Part shown: piece by piece, positions 43,638-55,900 of the stretch | Numbering within the stretch: position 1 is the stretch's first letter | Layout: each line of letters starts with the position of its first letter | Assembly: GCA_022496805.1 (NCBI GenBank) | Contig: CM040091.1 | Location: forward strand, 15,738,336 to 15,802,335 | Source of the DNA: Pohlia nutans | Taxonomy: Eukaryota; Streptophyta; Bryopsida; Bryales; Mniaceae | Direction of reading: 5' to 3' | DNA: 64,000 nt | Position numbers and translations under genes: made by a program | The notes under the pieces: generated by a model | The model's database searches: none | What the model was told of the DNA's origin: nothing | The model's input: only the letters and a program-made list of their open reading frames with translations

Positions 43638-44498
43638 TTAACTGCCCAGGCGTCCATTTTTGGACAATGCACAAATTTCATTCATGTTTTCTCATTTGTC
43701 ATGCACGTTTTCTAGTGTTGATTTTTTTACTATAGATTTTATAGGATGTTAGCTTCATGCGTGTGTGAACCAATCATAAATCGGATGGTTTGTTTATTTG
43801 TTATGCCTCATTTTATGTTGTAGTGATTGACCCAAAAAAATTTAAGATCTTAGTTCAAAATAGTTCAAAATAGCTCTTGAAAAATTCAACTCATAAAACT
43901 AAGCAACCAAAAAATCTCCAAAAATCACTACTCTTAAAGTATTACATTTCAATCCATCACAACAAATTTCATTCACATATTGTCAATATCTTATTCGTAA
44001 TCAAATTATAGAAGAATTATGAGTTTTAAGTTTTAAATTTTATACAAAATATTGATTATAGCAATTATAGATCTAACCGTATAGATAGAATCTTAAATTC
44101 ATAATGTACAACTTTTATTCATACTTCAATTTTAAAATACCCCTCTTAGTTGCATTTTATTTTAGGAAAGTCATTTAGTGTGAATTTTGGGATACTTTAG
44201 CACACACATGGTATTTAATGGGGCTAGGAAATAATTGGAATATTATAATATTTATAGCATATTTAGGATATATTCATTGTATGTTCTAGGAACATTCATA
44301 AAATATTCTCAATTTGGTTTTAAGACACCCTATATTACTTTTTAAAAGTTATAAATTTTATTTCAAATGAATAAAAAACACTTTATTTTTGTTTTCTCAT
44401 GGTTATCTAAATTTTAAAGAATGTCTTTTCTAGGCATTTTATAATGCATCTTCGTGATTCTTCAAATCTAAAGAGGATTGTGGGTATTTAGAGGTTGA
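43638..44498. mobile_element. TTAA element, second copy of the 16086-16661 subfamily
   Basis: It aligns along its length with 16086-16661 (shared GTTAGCTTCATG, CACAACAAATTTCAT and CTAACCGTATAGATAGAATC). The ends are decayed (TTAACTGCCCAGG and TATTTAGAGGTTGA). It is interrupted by the 273-bp insertion at 44161-44433. Confidence 0.78.
44161..44433. mobile_element. Mutator-like MITE with 9-bp target duplication
   Basis: It is flanked by GCATTTTAT at 44152-44160 and 44434-44442. The sister element carries one copy (TTGCATTTTATAATGCATC near 16595). The ends TTTAGGAAAGTCATTTAG and AAAGAATGTCTTTTCTAG form an imperfect inverted repeat (TAGRAAAGWCATT). A 9-bp duplication fits Mutator-like elements. 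Confidence 0.85.
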
Positions 44499-44602
44499 AG
44501 CGAGCATTTACCTTAAAGCGTCTATACCTACTACAATGTAACATTTCTCGGTTGAAATGTCATATTGTAGTAGATACAAATGCTTTAAGGTAAACGCTCA
44601 CT
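44499..44602. repeat. Near-perfect 104-bp hairpin
   Basis: The left arm GCGAGCATTTACCTTAAAGC continues to CTACTACAATGTAACATTTC. After a loop of about 6 nt (TCGGTT) the right arm returns as GAAATGTCATATTGTAGTAG and on to TGCTTTAAGGTAAACGCTC. The arms are about 47 nt with only a few mismatches. It could be a tiny foldback MITE or a small-RNA precursor. Confidence 0.85.
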
Positions 44603-46205
44603 TTAAAGTATTGTTACCTTACATGAATTGTAAAGTGACTTGACAATCATTTGCATAAATGACTATATATTAAGTCTTTAATAATAGTTGAATGTACATT
44701 ATGCACAAGTACATACATACATATAGATAGACATATGACCTGGGGAGGGCCCTATAAGACAACTTAGAAAGTACTTGAATTCAAAGATATAGCCAGTTTA
44801 TATTTATCCGAGGTAAAATTTATATATATTTTTAATGTAAAATATACAAATATTGTTAGTATGGAGCCAGTTGTGTCCAAAAATGTTGGATGATATACAA
44901 ATGATAGGATCTTTGAGGACATAATGTCGTTTTAGGGTGATTTCAACAAAATTCAAGGTTTCCGATTAGGCATGACCTCGCTAAAATGTGTGGGCAAGAA
45001 CATTAGCAGGATTTTGGTCCTTTATACTTGGTTTTTTGTTACTTAAATTGTCCGAAACACCTTTTTCTTTTTAAAAGAATTGAGTCACAAAGAACCATTT
45101 AAGTCACAAAAGAAGGACCAAAATCTTACTAGTGGAAGCTTTTAGCGCACTGTGGTTTTTCTCTTCTTTTTGGCCGTTGAGGATTTGAAGCTTTGTGAAG
45201 ATTTGGAGGTCCAGCGTTGCGGCCATAGTTGTGAACATGTTGTTTTGAGGTTAGAGAGACAATTTTTGTTGTTTCTCAATCTATATTCATGTGTTGCATG
45301 CGCTGTTTGTAATTTAGGTTTCTTTACTCTTTTTCCTCTTGGAAGTAAGCTCATCCAGATTTGCTCCCGATGGTCAAATTTGTAGGTGGGTTTTTGCTAC
45401 CTTCTTCGTTTTTTCAGGACCTTGTATTTGTAGGATATGCTTTGTATAGTTTGTTTCTTACTAGGGTTGTTGTCACAATTGGCTCCATACTAACAAAAAG
45501 ATGTGAGCTAAAGTTGATTTTGAAGTTGCTTCCAATTTCATAGACCAACCTCACTGAATACTAGTCTATGACTGTATGATGAGGTTTAGGTTTTTTTTGA
45601 CATTCTCAATTATGTTCTTTCTAATTCTTGTGTCAATTCTAAGAGCGTTTAATAGTATGTTGTTGCAATTGTTCAGTGTTTGGATAATTAGGAATTAGTC
45701 AAATTTAGTTGTTGCATTGAGGATTTGAAACTTTAGAATTTTTCCCCTTCCCACATTAATGCTTCGAGGTTTTGTTTAATCCTTTAATGAGACATTGGAG
45801 TTGAGCATGTTTGTTCTCAAGGTTCACTGTTATGGTGTCGGCATTTAGCAATCTTTGGTGTGGAGTTTGTGTGGCAGCAGGGAGCGCATCCCACTTGACT
45901 TCCAACGCCCTTGCTATTTCTTTTGTTCTTGCACTTTAATCAATGGGTTAGTTGGGGTTTGTTTGGGTTAATTGTGGTTAATACAATACAATCCGTTTAG
46001 TAGATAAATTTTCTATATTAAGAGTTCTGTAAAAGGGGATTTTTAGAAACAACTTCACATGCTTTTATCAAAACTTTGCATTTGTAAATGCCGCTATAAA
46101 CTTTGAATGTACGGTAGAGCCTTAATTTTGAGGGTCCCTAAAGAACTCTTGTTTGGAAAGTGTTTAAGGCCAATTCAATATCCTTACTTCCAATTTGACT
46201 TTGAA
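44603..46205. other. Intergenic, GC-richer patch without assignable gene
   Basis: Around 45130-45540 the composition is less AT-rich and open frames exist on both strands, but I find no family match or consistent splice structure. The rest is AT-rich and featureless. Confidence 0.4.
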
Positions 46206-47579
46206 CACAAAATTCGCTATTTGCGCACTTGGCCATATAATCATGCACTTGGTCCCCGAGTGTATAATTTTTTTACGTAACTTTTTTTTTAAAAATCGAC
46301 AATTATTGTCTTTCTTCAATCCCTTACATTGTAAAAAATAATTATTTTAATTATTTTTTATTCTTATCTTTATCTTTTCTTTTTTATCTTGATTTCTTTC
46401 TTGTCTTCTTTCTTGTCTCCCTCTTGTATTTCTTCTTGTCTTCTTTTTGTCTTTCTTCTTGTCTTCCTTTTTGTCTTCGTTGTCTTTTTTTTCTTTTACT
46501 TTTTCTTCAGTTGTGGTTGCTGAACCCTAAACAATGGAAGCAAGCCAAAAAAAAAAAAAAAAAAAAAAAATTTTTTTTTTGGGCCGTGGGGTGCTGCTAA
46601 ACCCCCAAATGATTGCTGCTGAACTCCCAAATGGTTGCTGCCCAAAACAAAAAAAAAGATGTTTTTTTCCCTTCTGGTGTTGCTGAACCCTACATGGCAG
46701 CCGCCCAAAAACAAAACAAAAAAACTTTTTTTTTGACTTTTTTTGACATTTTCAAAAAAAAATATTTTTAGGCGTTAGGGTGCGCGGCCGTGCACCCTAA
46801 AGCCTCTCATCTCCCTCATTTCTATCTTCATCTCCCTCTTCATCCCTTCTCCTTCTCCTCTCCATCCTTTCTCCATCCCTTCTCCTCTCCTCTCCCCTAT
46901 ATATATGGGGAGAGGGGAGTGGAGAGGGAGATAAAGAGAGAAATAAGGGTGGAAATGAGGGAGATGACAGGGCTTTAGGGTGCGCGGCCGTGCACCCTAG
47001 CGCTTAAAAATAGAAAATTTTGAAAAAGTCAAAAAAAGTAAAAAAAAAAGTGTTTTTTTTTTTTGTTTTTTTTTTTTTGGGCGGCTGTCATTTAGGGTTC
47101 AGCAGCACCCCACGGCCAAGAAGAAGGGAAAAAAAAACTTTTTTTTTTTTTTTTTTGGTTTTGTTTTGTTTTGGGCAGTTGCCATTTGGGAGTTCAGCAG
47201 CACCCCACGGCCCAAAAAACCAAAAAAAAACTTTTTTTTTTTTTCTTTTTTTTATTTGGCTTGCTTCCATTGTTTAGGGTTCAGCAGCCACAATTGAAGA
47301 AAAAGTAAAAGAAAAAAAGGAAAACGAAGTCAAAACGGAAGACAAGAAGAAAAACAAGAGGGAGACAAGAAAGAAGACAAGAAAGAAATCAAGATAAAAA
47401 AGAAAAGATAAAGATAAGAATAAAAAATAATTAAAATAATTATTTGTTTACAATGTAAGGGATTGAAGAAAGACGACATTGATGTTTTTTAGAGAACTAT
47501 TTAACCAAATTTTTTTAAAGTCAAATATGCTTATAAAATGAGCGCACTTGACCAAGTGCATAAATAGCGAATTGCGTGT
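46206..47579. repeat. Giant 1.37-kb inverted repeat (foldback element)
   Basis: The centre is CCCCTATATATATGGGG at about 46894-46910. Reading outward, both arms carry GCGCGGCCGTGCACCCTA, poly-A/T blocks, TTCAGCAGCACCCCACGGCC, TTTAGGGTTCAGCAGCC, a long CTTCTTGTC (left) or GAAGACAAGAA (right) tract, TACAATGTAAGGGATTGAAG and finally AATTCGCTATTT followed by GCACTTGG. The left arm is pyrimidine-rich and the right arm purine-rich. Open frames inside are poly-Phe/Lys artefacts of the homopolymer blocks. Confidence 0.93.
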
Positions 47580-48599
47580 TTTTGTTGCCATTTTGTATCG
47601 GTTTGTTGTTCACGGTTATTGTCTTTTGTTTGCATTATTATAAATTGGTCACCCTGGGAATGATAAAATATATGTGTGTGCACACTATTCTTTAGCTTTT
47701 GTAGTATTGTACGCTTTCTAAGATTCATAAGGTGCAAACAATAAGTAGGCCTCAATTTTTACAAATAGAATATGGTCTAAAAAATGCTCTTCAGTTGGTT
47801 TTTTTTATAAAGTAATGGCTTGATAAATTCAAAATTTTAAAGGTAAGAAACCCCCCATAAAACACCCTCTCAACTCAAATGGTACCTAATTTACACAAGT
47901 AGTAAACCCCCCCTCCCCGGGACATATGAATGTAGATATTTGTAGGTGTCTTTGTTTTTAGGAAGTATTAAATTTATAGTAAATCTTATAATGTTGCAGG
48001 GTGTTGATTATTTTCAAATTTTCCAATCCATTAGGAAGTAATAAATACGTAGAGTAATAAATAGATAATTATAGTATTAATTTTATTTAGAGTTTTTTTA
48101 TAGTTGATTTTGAAATGTTAAAGGTTGTATGTAACTTAGTTTTGTTTAACGTTTATAAAGATTCACTATATCAACAATGAAAATTGCGAGTGGTTTCATT
48201 TTCCAATCTTGAAATTTAGTGTTACAAAAAGGGGATTGTATTTGCTTTCATTCCAATCAATTGCCTTAAATACCGAAATGGGTGGAATATGGGTGGTTCT
48301 TCATACTTCATTTCTTATCTTCTAGTGCCTTTCACCCAACCGATCCCTATATAGAAGCCTGCCTTTAGAGGGTAGGATTAACACATCTATGGTGAATAAT
48401 TAATTTTCTTCAATTCAACAAGATTCAACAACACAAGTATTCATAAATATTCTTTAAGATTCTCTTTTTTGAATTATCTCCTTACAAAAAATAATAATTT
48501 TAAAGAATATTGACATTTATTTTTAGAAATGTTTTATACATATCGTATCCCTCTACCAAACATATGCATACAAACCTAGGCTAAGATGCCCACCCGTGA
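47580..48599. other. Intergenic, nothing identified
   Basis: AT-rich DNA; a C-run (CCCCCCCTCCCCGGG) lies near 47907-47922. No gene or element ends are visible. Confidence 0.5.
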
Positions 48600-49585
48600 C
48601 AATAGTATCTCTATTTTCGGAACTTAATATACGAGCCATATCTAAATTTTGACAGAGAGAGGAATCCGCCTAGTATCAACAAACAACAACTTTTTTTTTT
48701 CTTCTTCTACATACAATCATCTATATTTTGGATAGGAAAATCTTTTCATCCACTTTTTAATATTTCTTTCATTCAAATGTGACGATTTCATCCAATATTT
48801 TATAAAAAATTGAAGATGTTTAGCAATCTAATATTGAATTTTTAATCGTTTTGTAGTCAAATTATTTTTTATTAGTGCAATCTAACGCTAAAAATCCCAA
48901 TAGAAAGGGCTAACAAGCTATATACCAACCTCGCTACAACTAGCAAGTCTTCCCAAGTCAAATTAGGACCTCGATTTTAACAAGAAATTTGAGGATTCAA
49001 TCATGAAAGGAATGCTCTCAAGTTTTCGGGGACGTGGAATTTGGGGACATGGGGTTTGGGGACGTGCTTCGGAGCATGAAGGTCGAAGAAGACGACCACA
49101 GAGCTGTGACACTAGTATCTCTATTTTCGAAACTTGATATACGAGCCATATCTAAATTTTGACAGAGAGAGGAATCCAGCTAGTATCTATAAACAATTTT
49201 TTTTTTCTTCTACATACATCTATATTTTGGATAAGAAAATCTTTTCATCCAACTTTTAATATTTCTTTCATTCTAATGTGATGATTTCATCCAATATTTT
49301 ATAAAAAATTGAATGTTTAGCAATCTAATGTCAAAATTTTAATCGTTTTATAGTCAAATTATTAGTGCCATCTGACACTATAAAAGTAGAATAAAAAGGG
49401 TTAACAAGCTAAATACCAACCTTGCAAGTCTTCCCAAGTCAAATCAAGACCTCAATTTTAACAAGAAATTTGAGGATTCAATAATGAATGGAAGCTTTCG
49501 GGGACGTGGAATTTGGGGACATGGGATTTGGGGACGTGCTTGGGAGCATGAAGGTCGAAGAAGACGACCACAGAGCTATGTCTTG
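48600..49585. promoter_or_regulatory. Tandemly duplicated NDX upstream region
   Basis: Two head-to-tail copies of about 500 bp (about 48600-49110 and 49111-49585) share AGTATCTCTATTTTCG, GCCATATCTAAATTTTGACA, CAAGAAATTTGAGGATTCAA and the promoter-proximal GGTCGAAGAAGACGACCACA. Each copy ends in three tandem GGGGAC(A/G)T(G) motifs within GGGGACGTGGAATTTGGGGA, including GACGTG cores of the bZIP-binding type. The second copy ends about 375 bp before the NDX start codon. A pyrimidine-rich leader (49640-49800) follows. Confidence 0.85.
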
Positions 49586-49961
49586 TTCGAGGCAGCGATG
49601 GCCAAAACCTGCAGCTCTTAAGTTAGGGTCCGTGTTTTCCATTCTTCTCTCGCGCCATTGATTCCAGCATTTCTCCTTCCTCGCACATTCTTTCCCTCAC
49701 ATCTCCTGGTTTTTTTTTTTCTTGCTCTCTCTTTCGTAACCGTTTCTTTTTCGGAATTTTCTTGCCGTCGTTCGCTCGCTCATTCGCTCATTCCTTCCCT
49801 CGTTCTTGGTGATGTGAGAGTCACAGCGTCTCCGGAATGTATTCGAAGTTTTCTAACGGAGAATTAAGGGATTAGAATATACAAATATTGGAGGTTGAAT
49901 TATTTTTCATTTCTTGTTTGTGGTTTTCAAGAAGCATCTATTATTAGAGAAGAAGTAGAGA

Positions 49962-52900
49962 ATGCGCGGTGACGGGGACGATAGTCCTTTCGACGCTGAT
50001 CAGGTTCTTGTTGAAACGCTGGCGACGAAATTCAAGCGCGACGAGCTCGCTGATCAGGAGCCGCAACCGAAACGAAGGGAGAATAAGCGGAAACAGCAGG
50101 TTCGTGTTCTTTCTCATGATTTTATTCGTGCAGACGGAGGGGTTTATAGTTTTTTTTTAATGTTTTAAAAGAAATTACCGGCTCTGTTAACCGTGAAAAA
50201 GGTCGTATTTACAGCACTTTGTAATCGTCTTTTGTGATTCTGCCATTTGTAGCTTTTTCCTTAGTATTATTGTAGAATTGGATTGCATTTTTATTTATTT
50301 TTGCTATTGTTGCGAAATTTTACGCGAGTAATTTAACGTGAGTAGTCTAATTCTAGAACTTTACATGGTTTTGTCTTGCACCGATCATGAGTAGTTCCTA
50401 ATAGGCTGAAGATGACCGTGTGAGTTTAACCAGCTAGGAACCGTGAAAAACCTAATAATCGTGAAAATGTCGAAGTTACGTGTATTTTTTGCACTTCGTA
50501 ATTGTCGTTTATGATTTCGATTGTGCTGCAACATGAAGTTTATTGTTATCGAGTTCAATTGCTTTTCTGTTGCGGAATTTCACGTGAGTAATTTAACGCC
50601 AGGAGTAACCTCACACGGTTTTGTCTTGCACCGATCGTGAGCATCTCCTAACAGCCTGAAGATTGTCGCTGAAGGTTATTGGGAATGCAGCCCATAGCAT
50701 TGAACGATCGTAACCTAAAAGATGGGAATTTTCTTTAACAATAGGGTTGATCTCTTTGTTGTCTCTCCGTGGAATGATGTGGAGCTTTTGAATCAGTTGC
50801 AAGCTGATATAGTCCAAGGCTTTTTCGGATAGGTCCTTGTCTAAGCTGAATTCTTTTGTTTCTGACACTTCCATTGTTGCGCAAGTACTGTCGGTTCATG
50901 TTCTTGGGTGTCTGAAATAGCTTAAACAATGCGCGTTTCTTAATTGAAGTGGACTACTTTAATAAAAGTGTTTCAAATAATGTAAATTGCTTCCAGTAGT
51001 GTGGCCCACCCTATGTAGAATTAAAAGTGTAGGATTGAGCCAGTAATTACTTGACAAGGTGTCTGGCTGGTCACGTCAATGAATACTTACATGAAAGAAG
51101 CTGTAGTCAGTAATTATACCATGGATGCATGATATTTCTGGAATTAGCCGAGTGGAAGCAGTGCATCAGGTTGATCACCATTGTGTGCAGTTTTAGATTA
51201 TTGATAGATGACACTTGACGTGATGGTAGTGATATGTAATGCAGGCAAGTGGTTTAGGGGACGAGATGGCGCGACGTGGTTCCAACGTGAGCAAACTTCT
51301 CTTCTTGTTGCTTGTATCATGTTCCACATCACGATTTCCTACGATTTCTAAATCGATTCGCAATGCCTGCTGGGTTGTTGATTGAAAAAATAATAATTGA
51401 AGGCATTCTGATTATTGTTCCAGATTTACACTAATTGTGCGAATATTTTTCAAAGCCACAAATTGTCAATTATCCTACGCAAGGGCCATACTTGAGTAAT
51501 AATGTTACTTTGTGATTAGCATGCAATGGAATCTACAATTGTACTAAAACCTCGAGTTCGCAACATTAATGAACAATTATAGTGTTGAATTAGGTTTGTT
51601 GGTAGATTCCAATTAGATTGAACTTTCGAAAGTGGCCTGAGAGGGGGTTGACCCCTGAAGGACGAAGGATTCATGGTTTTAAAATGACAAATTCAATTGA
51701 TCATATTGAGAAAAATATAATCATTGAAGGACATTGCATGTGTTGTCCACATAGAACGTACTCAAAACTGCTACAAAAAACATGAGGCGTGATTTGGGCT
51801 TCTTGGTCCTTTAGGGTTTAAGTAATTTGTCGAATTGGGTACTTGAGGTGGGGAGCATTTCAAGGGGAAGGGACTAACTAACTATTCGTCAAAAGGGAGA
51901 GGGGGACCAACTAAGTAATTATCAAAATGGCCTATCAAATTGGGTATTGAAGCGGGGGAGAATTAGAGAGGGTCCCAAAGGGGTGCGTTACTTAAAACAT
52001 GTCCAAAATATCCTAATAAGAGTTCTGATTTCATCCAAAGAACGGGGTTATCGTATCATCTACCAGGATTTGGGTTACGGGAATCTCTGCAAAGTGGAAA
52101 TGAGAGATCAATATTGACTCCGAAGAGATATTGCCATTTGTAGCTGTAGTTTGATTATCTTAAGAAAAGTAAATTCCACTCAGCTTGTTTCATCGTAGAC
52201 AGTGCTAGTGCCAGGAAATAATGTCTGGACTTTTCTTACTCCAGATCGTTGACGAGTATGTGGCCGTTGAAGAACTTCATGCATATGGTCCTAAAGAGAT
52301 GGCACATCTACTTGAAGACGAGTCTCTTATACTGAAATTATGCTCCGCGAAAGGTGTCTTTTTCACAGTAAGCGCTCTGTCTTGATCATCTTAATGATAC
52401 CGATAATTTTGATCATGTAAGTTTTCCGGAAATATCAGCTCTTTAAGCATATCAATTGTTATCTTAGTCTCATATGTTAATTTGAACTGGAAGCACAATT
52501 CGACGATCGAGTTTCTGCCTTACAATTATGTATTATTTTTTTTCGTTGTCGGAACGTAGTTTCTTGAAGATAGACACCCAAGGTCATCTGTAATCAGGTT
52601 GATCATGTTTGATATTTGATAAGTTGGTAAAATCTCTTAGAATTATTCTTTCTCTGAATTTTCTTGATGAGACTTGTCTGTTCAATTTTCTGATTGCAGG
52701 TGGATGTGGAAAAACTAGCTGGCTGCCTGCCTTTGCATCTTATGGCGTGTGTTGCTTCTAGCGGCAATGAGCCACGGTTGCGATATTGGCTACGCTCCGT
52801 GCGCTTGCTTCACACTTTGAGTACCTTGGCTCATGAATCCCCTAAACTTTCACAGGTATGCGGCCTGAATGCAACTGCACGGAAGTGAATGTTGATGCTA

Positions 52901-55900
52901 TTGGTTTCGGATCTATATTCCTTCATATGGTTTACTAATGATTTAAGTATTGGTGATCTTGCAGGTACTATTACAGGACGTGAAGACAAGGATGCAGATT
53001 CTTGATCTTGTCACGTACATGCTAGTTGTTTTAGCTAATATGGAGCAGGTCTGTTTCTCATCTTATTTCTGGTTTTTTGGAAGTTATTGTTACTGAGACG
53101 TCTTTTACACATACATGTATATTCTGTCTCTTGTAGTGTTAGTCTCCTCTGGGTAAGAACAGATAATTTTGACAGCTCTCTGAATGTTCTCGTTTCCCCA
53201 ATCCTCTGGAAAAAAGTTTCACTGGCTTTTGGTCACAGCGGTCTCGTTATATAGAATGTAGCAGATGCATGCTGTTCATTACGGATCTCGGTTGCAGCTA
53301 TATTTCAGCTTAGATGTCATCTTTTTCGGCTTGACGCATGTGCAGGAGGGTCGAGGGGGAGGCTTCATAGCAGTACTTCATACTGCATCAGTGGCATGCA
53401 GTCTATACCTGCTGATGGCTTTTATCAGTCATGACTGGTTAGACATTGCCCATGTTCTTCTTGCTCATCCAAAGGTACTTGCATGCTTCTTTGTACTTTA
53501 GACTATTGTGTCCTTTCATTCGAGGTTAGTCTGCTGAGTCTTCTCTGATTGAAGAAGACGGGCAGGTACTCAAACGCTTGTCTTCAACGTGCAGAGGCTA
53601 GGTTTTCTGCTCCATTTATAGTCAAAACAGAATAAGTATTTTTGTATGTAATTAGTTCATTTAAGTGTCCATTTTCTTGGTATATAAGTAAGGTTAAAAA
53701 AAACCACCTCATTCCTTTCTGCGGAAGACATCATATTACGGATATTGTAAAGGCTCGTTGATTTAATACGCTTGAAAGCGTGGTTTATTCCGCCGACTAT
53801 CTACTGGGGAACAACGCTCTCTCATAGGATTGTCTGCGGATACTTGTCCTGCAGTGCAACCATTTCTAATGAAGTTTTTACTATGAGCAGGTAGACGTCT
53901 TCATGGATGCCGCCTTTGATGTTGTCAAGCGAGACATTGTGCTTCTTCAAGTGAAGTTGCGCTCTCTTAGTACCAAACTCTCTGCAAAGAAGACCACATT
54001 TGAACTTGCTGAACGTGTTGCTCAAGTTACTGCAATTCAGTGCGAGGCATCACTTCAAGTGCTTCAACATCTTTGTGTCACGCCTACTTTTAGAGATCAA
54101 GTGCTTGGCCACAAGGTTAGTTTCATTGTGATCATTAGAGCAAAGTAATTGCTACTGCATGCTTACGTTTCTGGTCTTCTGAGCTTTTTCTTACGTGAGA
54201 AGATTGTATAGTGATTTTCTGTATTAGCATAGTGTACGTTCTCATGCTCCTTTTGCAATCTTGTCTTCAGCCTACAAGGTATTTTGGATCTTTTTTTGCA
54301 CTTGAACATTATTCTATCGACTAGGCATGATAATGTTTGTTTATTCTGCATTTTGTAAGTTGCTGGTAGATAAGCTTGATTGCTTTTCATTTTATCAGTG
54401 CATTGACTTTGAAGAAACTACACAAAAGGTGCTGATAACTCCATTTCATGTGCTAACTATACCAGGAGCTCTGCAAAAATGGTGGCATCTTGAAATTAGT
54501 TCTGGCAGTTTTGAAGCTGCAATTGCCGCCTCTATTTTCGAATTCCAAACCTCTCAATGCAACCTTCTCTCGCTCTAAAGCCAAAGCTTTGGTAATGGTG
54601 AGTGACAACGTATCCCAAGGGTAGATGGGTTTGTGTATATGTGCCAACTGCTGATATTTGTTATCATTTTACATATGTATCACACTTTATATTTGCTTTC
54701 ATTCTATTATATAAGACAAGGATTGCAGACGATGATGTATCGTCACAGGAAACCATGTCTTGAAAGGAGTTGTTCTCCTTTTCATGTCTGCAGCCATATG
54801 ATTATTCACAGTTAATTACATGTTGATTAATATCTTCTCTATGGATTAATTTGAATAGTTTCATATTGATTCGACCATTTAACTTGTGCTCTTGTCCTAC
54901 TCTTGGACATTAATATTTGGAATTGTCAATTGCTGTGTCAGATGCTGAAGTTCTGCGAATCGGAGCAATGTTCATTCTTGGATGAAGTAGCGGCTGAACC
55001 ACACGCCATGCAGCTTGCGGTGCAAGTCGCACATGAGGTGAATAGTTCTTCACATCTCTGAGCAGTCTGTTCCGTTGTATTGTAGACTTGCAAGAGTAGC
55101 GAAGAGTTTTTCTCTTACAATGTGATCTCTGAAGTTCCTACTGAGCGTGAGAGTTTGATTTTCCTTGTAAAATTCCTGAGATGAAGTCTTGTATGCCTCT
55201 TGTCGACTTTGATTGCGTTTTGAGGATGTCTTTTGAGATTATACCAATGAATTTAGTTTCGATTCAGGTCATTTGACATATCTTTATTGGCAGGTGCTTT
55301 TGCTAGTGAAAGGTGCTTTGCTGGAAGACCCAAGACGAATTGAAGATATAGAAGAAGAGAAAAAGAATCCCATGGGTTTGATGCACATAACTGCATTGCG
55401 CCTGGCTGACATATTCTCTGATGACTCAAATTTTCGCAACTTGGTGATGGACCTGCTTGTGCGTGAGATCCCTACCAAAATATTTTATTCCAGCGTGCAG
55501 ATCGACCATAATATTGTTGTTTTTGTAGCAATAATTTGTCAGTTGGTTTGAGGGATAGTCTTCTGTCTGGTTGTTAATCCTCAGTTGGTTTGGGAATTGT
55601 GGGATTGAACCAGCTGTCTGGAACGTTTTGTAGTTTCATAGATGTACATGGATATATGGAAGAAGCACACAGTATGTTGACCAATTATCATTTTTGCAGG
55701 CTCCTGACTTGGCATCTGTATTAGCAGTTCTTCCAACAAAATTTCAAGAACGTTGGTGTGGAGGTCCTATAGCTCGACAGCTGGCAGTAGGTGAGCAGGA
55801 TGCATCATTAATATTCGATCCATTTGAAGCTGCAGGTGAAGCTATGGCAGCTGCTGCAAAGGTGAATGGTCCAGGTGTTTTTGTCCAGGAAGAACCTTGC

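Noticed and set aside
46496..47277. Open frames on both strands with long Phe/Lys runs
   Set aside because: They arise from poly-T/poly-A blocks in the giant palindrome; the same peptide appears mirrored from the other arm.
48600..49585. The two NDX upstream copies as LTRs of a solo or complete retrotransposon
   Set aside because: They are directly adjacent with no internal region, lack TG...CA ends and primer-binding sites; a simple tandem duplication explains them.
10501..51821. CCCTAAA / TTTAGGG strings resembling plant telomere repeats
   Set aside because: They occur singly at the tips of paired inverted elements bordered by TTAA, never in tandem, so they are transposon termini and not interstitial telomeres.
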